Shown piece by piece: positions 51,233 to 56,867 of a stretch of 56,867 nt of DNA. A program made the position numbers and the translations under genes. The notes below the pieces were generated by a model. The model did not search any database and had not been told where the DNA came from. It saw only the letters and a program-made list of their open reading frames with translations. Origin of the DNA: Bacteroidales bacterium (GTDB lineage: Bacteria > Bacteroidota > Bacteroidia > Bacteroidales > 4484-276); contig JACZJL010000112.1 of NCBI GenBank assembly GCA_014860585.1, positions 1 through 56,867 on the forward strand. The letters are read 5' to 3'. How positions within the stretch are numbered: the stretch's first letter is position 1; each line of letters begins with the position of its first letter.

Positions 51233-52150
51233 ATGTCCTTTTCTATTACAGTTTTAGGCAGTTCAGCATCAATCCCCACTTCAACCCGCAATCCCTCAGG
51301 TATGGTTGTAAAGTTGAACAACGATTACTATCTTGTTGATTGTGGTGAAGGCACTCAAATGCAGCTGCGCCGTTACAATATCAAAATGCAGCGTATCAAC
51401 CATATTTTCATCAGTCACCTGCATGGCGATCACTTTTTTGGACTCATTGGATTGATATCCTCATTTCACCTAATGGGACGAAAAGACCCGCTTCACATTT
51501 ACAGTGATGCTAAACTGAGAGAAATCATTGAACTTCAGTTACTGGCATCTCAGACCTACCTTGTTTATTCACTGATTTTTCATCCTCTTCCAACTTATCC
51601 TGAAGTCATCTATGAGAATGAACATCAGTTTGTTAAATCGTTTCCACTTGATCACCGCATTCCTACACGTGGTTTTCTGTTTGCTGAAAAGCCGAGGCTG
51701 CGTAAGGTCAGGAAGGCATTCCTTTCTAAGGAGGACGTTTCGATTGAGCAAATAAAATTGATCAAGGCAGGGGCTGATTATATTTCAAATTCAGGTAAAG
51801 TATTCGAAAACAGCTCGATTACCATAGAGCCAGCAAAGCCACGTTCGTTCGCTTATTGCTCAGATACAAAATATAACGAAACTTTAATTGAGCATCTTCA
51901 AAACGCCACCCTGCTTTACCATGAGGCTTCCTTTTCGAATGATATGGCACTGGTGGCTGACGAGAAGTTTCATTCAACTGCGCAGCAGGCAGCAAGTATT
52001 GCCCAAAAATCTAATGTTGACCAATTGCTCATTGGACACTTTTCGGCACGCTACAAAAATACTGACGAGCTATTAAGAGAAGCTTGTGCAGTTTTCCCTA
52101 ACACTTTAATCGCTGAGGATGGAATGGTTTTAGGTATTTTTTCAAAATAA
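51233..52150 (+). CDS. rnz: Ribonuclease Z
   Basis: 305 residues, metallo-beta-lactamase fold, removes 3' trailers from tRNA precursors. First metal motif HLHGDHFFGLIG near residue 62. Substrate-handling region GRKDPLHIYSD. Later metal ligands His in FPLDHRIPTRGF, Asp in SFAYCSDTKYNE and His in LIGHFSARY. The length is normal for the short bacterial form. None of the three tRNA genes in the window encodes CCA, so 3' processing by this enzyme followed by CCA addition fits. It ends the seven-gene run beginning with rsfS. Confidence 0.93.
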   Translation: MSFSITVLGSSASIPTSTRNPSGMVVKLNNDYYLVDCGEGTQMQLRRYNIKMQRINHIFISHLHGDHFFGLIGLISSFHLMGRKDPLHIYSDAKLREIIELQLLASQTYLVYSLIFHPLPTYPEVIYENEHQFVKSFPLDHRIPTRGFLFAEKPRLRKVRKAFLSKEDVSIEQIKLIKAGADYISNSGKVFENSSITIEPAKPRSFAYCSDTKYNETLIEHLQNATLLYHEASFSNDMALVADEKFHSTAQQAASIAQKSNVDQLLIGHFSARYKNTDELLREACAVFPNTLIAEDGMVLGIFSK

Positions 52151-52176
52151 AAAACCTGGTACAGGTGTACCAGGTT
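52147..52176 (-). terminator. Intrinsic terminator of rplS
   Basis: AACCTGGTAC (52153-52162) and GTACCAGGTT (52167-52176) form a perfect ten-bp stem. On the minus strand it is followed by a T-rich tract (complement of A run 52149-52154), 34 bases after the rplS stop. It also lies just past the rnz stop. Confidence 0.85.
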
Positions 52177-52209
52177 AAAATACAAACATTATGAAAAAAC
52201 CTATACAAT

Positions 52210-52563
52210 CTAAACTCTCTTTTCTTTGATCCTGGCTTTTTTACCACGTAATCCCCTGAGGTAGTAGATTCTTGCTCTGCGCACAACGCCGCGTTTGTTC
52301 AGTGTTACTTCGTCAATAAACGGGGATGAAACAGGGAAAATACGCTCAACGCCAACGTTATTTGATATTTTTCTTACAGTGAAAGTAGCTGTAGGTCCGT
52401 GTCCTTTGCGCTGCAGCACCACACCGTTGAAATTTTGTAAACGCTCTTTGTTTCCTTCTTTAATTTTATAGGTAACGGTGATTGTGTCACCGGCTTTAAA
52501 ATCCGGCATCTTTTTAATCTCCGTGAGGCTTTCAACATAGGTCAATACTTGATTCTTGCTCAT
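52210..52563 (-). CDS. rplS: 50S ribosomal protein L19
   Basis: 117 residues from ATG 52563, the normal length of bL19. The frame is open to 52611, but that extension crosses the promoter -7 box. Family blocks: [78 protein letters not shown]. It binds 23S rRNA at the subunit interface. It appears monocistronic with its own promoter and terminator. Confidence 0.96.
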   Translation of the reverse strand: MSKNQVLTYVESLTEIKKMPDFKAGDTITVTYKIKEGNKERLQNFNGVVLQRKGHGPTATFTVRKISNNVGVERIFPVSSPFIDEVTLNKRGVVRRARIYYLRGLRGKKARIKEKRV

Positions 52564-52598
52564 TATAGTAACTTTTTTCGAGTTTTTTAAAATGGCTG

Positions 52599-52606
52599 CA
52601 AAAGTA
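52599..52606 (-). promoter_or_regulatory. Probable -7 box for rplS
   Basis: On the minus strand TACTTTTG (complement CAAAAGTA at 52599-52606), 36 bases before ATG 52563. It overlaps the longer alternative reading frame and so decides the start. Confidence 0.55.
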
Positions 52607-52710
52607 TGCAATAATTTTTTATTAGCGTATCATTGAGGAAAAAAAATGTCTGCTATCCTTCTTTTATTTTAAGAACTGGGATTAAAAACTTTACTAAAAG
52701 TTGAAATTGA

Positions 52711-53481
52711 TCATTTATTCAATTGATTACCAGAGTCATCAATGTTATTCCATATATCCCAGGATTTTTCTGCCTGCAATTTGAGCATGCGGAGACCATT
52801 CATTGTTTTGGCGCCGGATTGCTTTCCTTTTGCTAAAAAAATGGTTTTGGCCGGGTTGTAAACCAGATCGTAAAGAAAATGGTCTTTTGTGATCAGGTGA
52901 TAGGGGAGGGGTGGACAGACCTTTTGATCCGGAACCATCCCAACAGGAGTTGCATTAATGATCCATCGGTATTTTTTCATGATTACCTCATCTATGTCAT
53001 TATAGCTGATTTCGCCGGTTTCTTTTGGCAGGCGCGAAACCATGAGATAATCAATGGCTTTTTTTCTCAAAACAAAAGTGATTGCTTTTGCCGCACCGCC
53101 GGTTCCAAGTACCAATGCATGTGGGTGACTTACGAAGGCGTTGGTCGAATGTTCGAAGCCCCAGGTATCGGTGTTGAAGCCCTTCGTTTTAATTTTCCCA
53201 TCAACCCTGAAAATTTTAATGGTGTTCACCGCACCAACTATTTCTGCTGTTTCGTCCAATTCGTCAAGGAGCGCGATTACACTCGTTTTGTAAGGTATGG
53301 TCACATTGAGGCCGGTCAGATGATCTGTCCGGTTGATTAAATCATTCAGTTCAGTTATCGAATTGAGTGGGAAAAGATCATAACGGCAACCGGACAGAAT
53401 TTCCTTTGCAAATTTACCATTGAAATACCGGGCAGAAAATGAATGGTTTAAGGATTTCCCAATGAGTCCAAATTGTTTCAT
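52711..53481 (-). CDS. aroE: Shikimate dehydrogenase
   Basis: 256 residues, NADP-dependent reduction of 3-dehydroshikimate in aromatic amino-acid synthesis. Substrate motif GKSLNHSFSARYFNGKF near residue 8, catalytic Lys in NVTIPYKTSVIALLDELDE near 65, Asp in GFNTDTWGFEHS near 102. Nucleotide-binding loop LVLGTGGAAKAI near 122 and INATPVGMVPD near 180. Somewhat shorter than the E. coli enzyme (272), as usual in Bacteroidota. Its ATG overlaps the stop of the DUF368 gene by four bases. Confidence 0.93.
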   Translation of the reverse strand: MKQFGLIGKSLNHSFSARYFNGKFAKEILSGCRYDLFPLNSITELNDLINRTDHLTGLNVTIPYKTSVIALLDELDETAEIVGAVNTIKIFRVDGKIKTKGFNTDTWGFEHSTNAFVSHPHALVLGTGGAAKAITFVLRKKAIDYLMVSRLPKETGEISYNDIDEVIMKKYRWIINATPVGMVPDQKVCPPLPYHLITKDHFLYDLVYNPAKTIFLAKGKQSGAKTMNGLRMLKLQAEKSWDIWNNIDDSGNQLNK

Positions 53482-54410
53482 TCCGTCGATTTTTTTCCGG
53501 CTAAATACTCAGTAAGCCAAATGCTAACGATGCCCAAAACGATAATTGCAGTCGCCATTGCCACCTCGTTGCTGAATGATTCCGGGAAAAACCAGTCGTA
53601 ACCGCTGACAATCTTTTCCCCTTTGCGGTTGAGAGCAAATTCCCCTGCAGAACTTACTTTATATATGGAGTTTTTCCAAGGCCAGATGATACCCAGTGAA
53701 CCGAAGATGAAGCCGGTCAGTACTGCGATGGTGTGATTGCGGAATTTTTTGAAAATCCAGGCCAAGACGTAGGAAAAGGCAATTAACCCAAACCCTGCGC
53801 CTGCAACAACCGGAATCAGTATTACCAGTTTCATTTCGTTAATGGCGTTGATCATCACTAGTTCGTAATTGCCCATCAGTACCAGTACAAATGAACCGGA
53901 AATCCCGGGCAGAATCATACTGCAGGCTGCAATTATACCGCAGAGGAAGAGGTAAAAAACATTGTCGTTCTCTGCAGCAGGTGTAAGCAGCGAAAGCAGA
54001 ATGGCCAGTGATACCCCAATAATAAAGATCAGGATTACGGATAAGCCCCACTTGCTGACTGTGCGACCGACAAAGAATACAGAAGCCAGAATTAATCCGA
54101 AAAAATAGGACCAGATGTACACAGGGTAATGGGCAAAAAGGAACTCGAACAGCCTGGCCAGGCTTAGTATTGCTATGCCAACCCCGAGGAATACCGAAAC
54201 CAGGAAAGCCAGGTCGATATGTTTGGCCAAATCACTAAAACGACCTTTGAAAAGCAGCTGAATGGCTGTCAGGTTAAACGACTTGATCGCGTTGATTAGC
54301 CTTTCCAAAATTCCGGTTATCAGAGCAATCGTGCCGCCTGAAACACCAGGAATAACATTGGCAGCGCCCATTCCCATTCCTTTTAAAACGAGGATAAGGT
54401 ATTTAGTCAT
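53478..54410 (-). CDS. DUF368 polytopic membrane protein
   Basis: 310 residues from ATG 54410 (a TTG nine bases upstream is possible). Typical opening VLKGMGMGAANVIPGVSGGTIALITGILERLINAIKSF, then about eight membrane helices with a second glycine-rich repeat MILPGISGSFVLVLMGNYEL. The paired 'PGxSGG/PGxSGS' half-repeats are family features. DUF368 proteins have been proposed as undecaprenyl-phosphate (C55-P) translocases (PopT family), so this protein may recycle lipid carrier for peptidoglycan and LPS. That rests on family knowledge only. Overlaps aroE by four bases. Confidence 0.9.
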   Translation of the reverse strand: MTKYLILVLKGMGMGAANVIPGVSGGTIALITGILERLINAIKSFNLTAIQLLFKGRFSDLAKHIDLAFLVSVFLGVGIAILSLARLFEFLFAHYPVYIWSYFFGLILASVFFVGRTVSKWGLSVILIFIIGVSLAILLSLLTPAAENDNVFYLFLCGIIAACSMILPGISGSFVLVLMGNYELVMINAINEMKLVILIPVVAGAGFGLIAFSYVLAWIFKKFRNHTIAVLTGFIFGSLGIIWPWKNSIYKVSSAGEFALNRKGEKIVSGYDWFFPESFSNEVAMATAIIVLGIVSIWLTEYLAGKKSTE

Positions 54411-54453
54411 TAGCAACAAAAGGATTATGATTGTAAAAAAACGGTTAACTTAA

Positions 54454-55860
54454 CTAGCTGAGCGGTTTGTAAATTTCGATGAGGTTTAAAAGGTCAACAT
54501 GTTGTTCCAACTCCGGAAAAAACTCAAAAAGCATCAGGTAACCATCATAGCTCAGTTGTAGCGCGGTTTCGAAGTTCTGAAGGGCTTCTTTGGTTCTTCC
54601 CTTTTTCAGTAGATAACCGGCAAGGCGGAAATACAATTCGGAGTTTTGGGCTTGCTTTTCGATGCCCTGAATGATGATGTCGATGGCTTCGGTGTAAAGT
54701 TCCTCTTCGGCGTACATTGCAGAGTAGTCGAGCCAAACGTCGGGATGCATCGGGTCGGATTCCATAGCCCTTTTAAAAGCTTCTTTGGCTTCATCCATTT
54801 TGTCGAAACGATACAGTGCATCACCCAGCGTGAGCCAGTTATCGGTGTTATAGCTGTCGAGCTCTATGGCTTTTTTGTAAAACTTGATCGCGGCCAACTC
54901 ATTGCCGGTTTTATCATGAATAGTTCCCATTCCCATCCAGGCGTCGGGCAGCTCAGGATTTAACTTTGATGATAATCGATAATTTTCAAACGCATGAGCA
55001 TGGTCATCCAATTTTTCATAGCATTCACCAATATAAAGGTAGGTAAATGCATCCGGTTCCTCATATTCAAGGGCTTCTTTGTACATGTTGATGGCTTCCT
55101 GGTATTTCTCGATGTTGGCCAATGCGTTAGCTTTGTTGAAGTATGCAGATGAAAAGTCAGGAGTAATAGCTATTACAAACTCATACGCATCTATTGCCTT
55201 CTCATACAGCCCCAGGTTGGAGTAAGCAATGCCGAGGTTGAACCATGCAATGTCGGAATAGGGGTATTTATCGAGAAAATTCTTGAAATAGTCTACCGAC
55301 TCATCTTCTCTTCCGGCCAGTTCGTAACAAAAAGAGAGTTCGTAGATCACAGCCTGGTTGTCGGGATTGTATTCCAGCGCCTTGATCAGGTATTTGATGG
55401 CTTTGTCGTAATCGTTCAGTTCTTCATACTCAAAAGCAATCCGGGTGTAAATATCGTCTTTGTCGTCAGAATATTCGATGGCTTTGTGGTAGGCTTCGAT
55501 GGCAAGGCTCACCTTCTTCAGTTTGCTGTAAACCGATCCTTTCGAAAGATAAATATCCGGGTTTTGTGGTTCCAGTAATTCAAGTTTTTGTAAAATTTCG
55601 AGGGCGCGGGCCAGTTTGTTGATCCCTGAAAAATACTGCGCTTTCCTTAATAAAAATGTTGTTGAAGAGGGATGTTGGCGCAATGCATGATCAATGGCAG
55701 CCTGGGCGCGCTTGGAGTTGTGACGTTCGAGGTAAAAATCAATGATATCCTCAAATTCCTCCACATCGAAGAAATACATCTTGTTGTGCCTGATCATCTC
55801 ATCAAACTTACCAACCAGCTCATTCAGTTCACCGCTCAGAGGATCGAATTCTTCCTGCAT
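54454..55860 (-). CDS. Tetratricopeptide repeat protein
   Basis: 468 residues from ATG 55860; the frame runs to TTG 55905, but that adds an atypical hydrophobic start and no signal peptide. At least ten consecutive 34-residue TPR units with the W/L/G/Y/A/F/A/P pattern cover about residues 75-450 (e.g. AWFNLGIAYSNLGLYEKAIDAYEFVIAITPDFSSAYFNKANAL). No enzymatic domain is visible. Likely cytoplasmic scaffold. It is the first gene of a minus-strand run with DUF368 (43 bases between) and aroE. Confidence 0.88.
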   Translation of the reverse strand: MQEEFDPLSGELNELVGKFDEMIRHNKMYFFDVEEFEDIIDFYLERHNSKRAQAAIDHALRQHPSSTTFLLRKAQYFSGINKLARALEILQKLELLEPQNPDIYLSKGSVYSKLKKVSLAIEAYHKAIEYSDDKDDIYTRIAFEYEELNDYDKAIKYLIKALEYNPDNQAVIYELSFCYELAGREDESVDYFKNFLDKYPYSDIAWFNLGIAYSNLGLYEKAIDAYEFVIAITPDFSSAYFNKANALANIEKYQEAINMYKEALEYEEPDAFTYLYIGECYEKLDDHAHAFENYRLSSKLNPELPDAWMGMGTIHDKTGNELAAIKFYKKAIELDSYNTDNWLTLGDALYRFDKMDEAKEAFKRAMESDPMHPDVWLDYSAMYAEEELYTEAIDIIIQGIEKQAQNSELYFRLAGYLLKKGRTKEALQNFETALQLSYDGYLMLFEFFPELEQHVDLLNLIEIYKPLS

Positions 55861-55992
55861 AAAAAATTGATTAAAAATCGCCACAAAATTAAGTTTTTTA
55901 ATCAATCCCTGAATTTTGGTTAAAAATTCACCGAAACGCAGGCGATATTACCGCTTCGGGCGATGCTACCGCTGAATGAGGTTGGTTACAAG

Positions 55993-56044
55993 AAAAAACG
56001 CTGTCAGTCCCGTACCTATGGGATCGCACGCTGACAGGTTTTTT
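55993..56044. terminator. Bidirectional hairpin with A and T tracts, no obvious gene to serve
   Basis: CTGTCAG (56001-56007) pairs with CTGACAG (56031-56037). Inside, TCCC (56008-56011) pairs with GGGA (56020-56023). Six As precede (55993-55998) and six Ts follow (56039-56044). It looks like a two-way terminator, yet the only neighbour to the left (TPR gene) is transcribed away from it and no gene is apparent to the right on minus. Confidence 0.55.
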
Positions 56045-56045
56045 A

Positions 56046-56121
56046 GTCACCCGGTGAATGCTGCCAAACTTCGACCGTGCTTCGAACCGTGGTGGACATT
56101 TCAGACGATTCACCGGGTGAC
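56046..56121. repeat. Palindrome-bounded repeat, unit A
   Basis: GTCACCCGGTGAAT (56046-56059) and ATTCACCGGGTGAC (56108-56121) are perfect 14-bp inverted repeats bounding 76 bases. Each end is itself nearly palindromic. The internal CTGCCAAACT near the left end and TGGACATT near the right end are shared with units B, C or D. Confidence 0.88.
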
Positions 56122-56133
56122 TACGATTTAACA

Positions 56134-56210
56134 ATTCACCCCGAGAAGATACCATCCCCCCGCCAAACCTGAAACTGCTGTGGACGTTGCAAATGATTCA
56201 CGGGGTGAAT
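56134..56210. repeat. Palindrome-bounded repeat, unit B
   Basis: Left end ATTCACCCCGAGAAG (56134-56148, decayed palindrome), right end ATTCACGGGGTGAAT (56196-56210). Contains CCAAACCTGAAACTG (56163-56177), identical in unit C, and TGGACGTT as in unit A and D. 77 bases, 12 bases after unit A. Confidence 0.88.
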
Positions 56211-56237
56211 GATCTCTGTTGAATGTATACACTGAAA

Positions 56238-56416
56238 ATAAGGTAATCCCGAGGGGATCCCTACGGGATAAGGTTGAAAAGCCTGATGGTTGCTCAATCC
56301 TACTAAGGTTTGAGGATGCAAATAAGGTTTTCAATTTTTCGGAGAAGGAAAACCTTATCCCGAAAAAAAACCTTAGTAGAGAAGATGTTTTGTAAAAATC
56401 AACCTTATTACCTTAT
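56238..56416. repeat. Four nested inverted-repeat pairs
   Basis: From outside in: ATAAGGTAAT (56238-56247) with ATTACCTTAT (56407-56416); ATAAGGTTG (56268-56276) with CAACCTTAT (56400-56408); CTACTAAGGTTT (56300-56311) with AAACCTTAGTAG (56368-56379); ATAAGGTTTTC (56322-56332) with GAAAACCTTAT (56348-56358). All share the word AAGGT. A further hairpin ATCCCG/CGGGAT lies at 56246-56269. Single-stranded DNA or RNA could fold into one long interrupted stem. Confidence 0.8.
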
Positions 56417-56417
56417 T

Positions 56418-56448
56418 GGTGGACTTTGCAGGTGGTTCAAGGGTGAAT
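56418..56448. repeat. Truncated repeat, unit D (right half only)
   Basis: GGTGGACTTTGCA (56418-56430) followed by GTTCAAGGGTGAAT (56435-56448) corresponds to the right halves of units A and B. No left half is present. It directly adjoins the nested inverted repeats. Confidence 0.6.
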
Positions 56449-56572
56449 AAAGAAATAACCGTGGGTCATTGTAATGACTTTTAGTTATGACTTTTGGTCA
56501 TTAAAGCTCGGGGTTGCCATCCCCTCCTCCAACCCAAAGCTGGCGCAGCGGGGTTTGCTTCCCGGTTTAACA

Positions 56573-56650
56573 ATTCACCCCGTGAATGTTACCAAACTAT
56601 CACCAAACCTGAAACTGGGGCGGCTTTTGAAGGTGATTCACCGGGTGGAT
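56573..56650. repeat. Palindrome-bounded repeat, unit C
   Basis: Left end ATTCACCCCGTGAAT (56573-56587), right end ATTCACCGGGTGGAT (56636-56650), 78 bases. CCAAACCTGAAACTG at 56603-56617 is identical to unit B, and the left part GTTACCAAACT resembles CTGCCAAACT of unit A. Confidence 0.88.
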
Positions 56651-56697
56651 CTTTTTCATTCAAGATTCTCCAAAGTAGTCCTTCGGACAAAATTCCA

Positions 56698-56712
56698 GTT
56701 CACCTGGTGAAT
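56698..56712. repeat. Isolated terminal palindrome
   Basis: GTTCACCTGGTGAAT resembles the ends of units A-C but no partner or internal sequence follows. Confidence 0.6.
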
Positions 56713-56830
56713 GGTTTAAAACAACCACTTAACATGAAAATGAGGTGGGCTTTGCTGGCAATTCATGGTTTGAATCCGGCTGGTTAGCCTTTTTTTCAAA
56801 TCTTCTCCAACCTCAAGTAAAAAATGAAAG

Positions 56831-56838
56831 TAATTTTG
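56831..56838 (+). promoter_or_regulatory. Probable -7 box for a gene leaving the window
   Basis: TAATTTTG fits TAnnTTTG, 17 bases before an ATG at 56856. No -33 partner seen. Confidence 0.4.
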
Positions 56839-56855
56839 CGGGCAAAAATTTCACT

Positions 56856-56867
56856 ATGCCTTTGATC
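56856..56867 (+). CDS. Possible start of a gene cut by the window edge
   Basis: Four codons (MPLI) follow an ATG placed suitably behind a -7 box at 56831. Nothing more can be said about the product. Confidence 0.3.

Larger units (their letters stand above)
55861..56855. other. About 1 kb without convincing genes, filled with inverted and dispersed repeats
   Basis: Short frames cross this region on both strands (60-97 codons), but their residues simply translate the repeats and no domain is seen. From left to right: a bidirectional hairpin (55993-56044), repeat units A and B, a nested inverted-repeat region (56238-56416), a truncated unit D, unit C, an isolated palindrome (56698-56712), then a promoter box for the next gene. 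Individual parts are listed separately. Confidence 0.7.

Noticed and set aside
56046-56121. Integron attC site
   Set aside because: The required RYYYAAC/GTTRRRY boxes and an integron integrase or cassette genes are absent.
56494-56787. 97-codon plus-strand frame in the repeat cluster
   Set aside because: Most residues are the translated repeat unit C; no domain and no promoter in front. Similar frames on minus (55928-56155, 56128-56334) fail for the same reason.

Overview
The window looks like a housekeeping segment of a Bacteroidota chromosome, probably Bacteroidales/Marinilabiliales-like (finer rank not resolved). The evidence is the type IX secretion protein PorT, a C25 cysteine peptidase ending in a T9SS sorting domain, Bacteroidota-restricted families (DUF4837, DUF5723, FadL-like and PagL-like barrels), archaeal-type prolyl-tRNA synthetase, and repeated TAnnTTTG promoter -7 boxes with few Shine-Dalgarno sites. 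I see no integrase, transposase, CRISPR array or rRNA operon. Three tRNA genes are present: Ser-UGA, His-GUG and Val-GAC.

Layout. 1-2.9 kb: 5' part of miaB (minus), tRNA-Ser, and a DUF1016/YhcG-type nuclease gene carrying an in-frame stop and a perfect palindrome. 2.9-11 kb: DUF349 protein, AsmA-like protein with a hendecad coiled coil, short-chain dehydrogenase, an acidic orphan, an elaborate nested hairpin, and a DUF1684 protein. 11-18.5 kb: TPR-adenylate cyclase, ferritin-like protein, ECF sigma factor with a PepSY-like protein, then a lipoprotein and a tightly coupled operon of two L,D-transpeptidases plus an unknown membrane protein. 18.6-27.5 kb: a conserved unknown gene with porT, hldE-type heptose kinase, aspartate aminotransferase, thioesterase, acyl-CoA ligase and an outer-membrane DUF5723 protein. 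27.6-32.5 kb: tRNA-His, DUF4837 lipoprotein, LysM lytic transglycosylase, thrH, flavodoxin, tRNA-Val. 32.6-43.3 kb: C25 peptidase, PagL-like deacylase, DUF2807 lipoprotein, proS, a Tyr/Gly-rich lipoprotein and a FadL-family porin.

43.3-55.9 kb is dense core genome. On the minus strand birA, a Nif3-like gene and a zinc-ribbon coiled-coil gene form one run. On the plus strand rsfS-ftsH-LUD-DUF2007-cdsA-psd-rnz runs almost without gaps, joining ribosome silencing, membrane proteolysis and phospholipid synthesis (CdsA and Psd act in the same pathway). rplS, aroE, DUF368 and a TPR protein follow on the minus strand.

The last kilobase (55.9-56.85 kb) has no convincing gene. It holds three ~77-bp repeat units bounded by a TTCACC/GGTGAA palindrome, a truncated copy, an isolated palindrome, and between them a ~180-bp region with four nested inverted-repeat pairs. 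This cluster and the compact structured element near 10.13-10.21 kb are the least explained sequences here. Many start codons were moved inward from TTG to the first ATG, guided by promoter boxes, signal peptides or family length.
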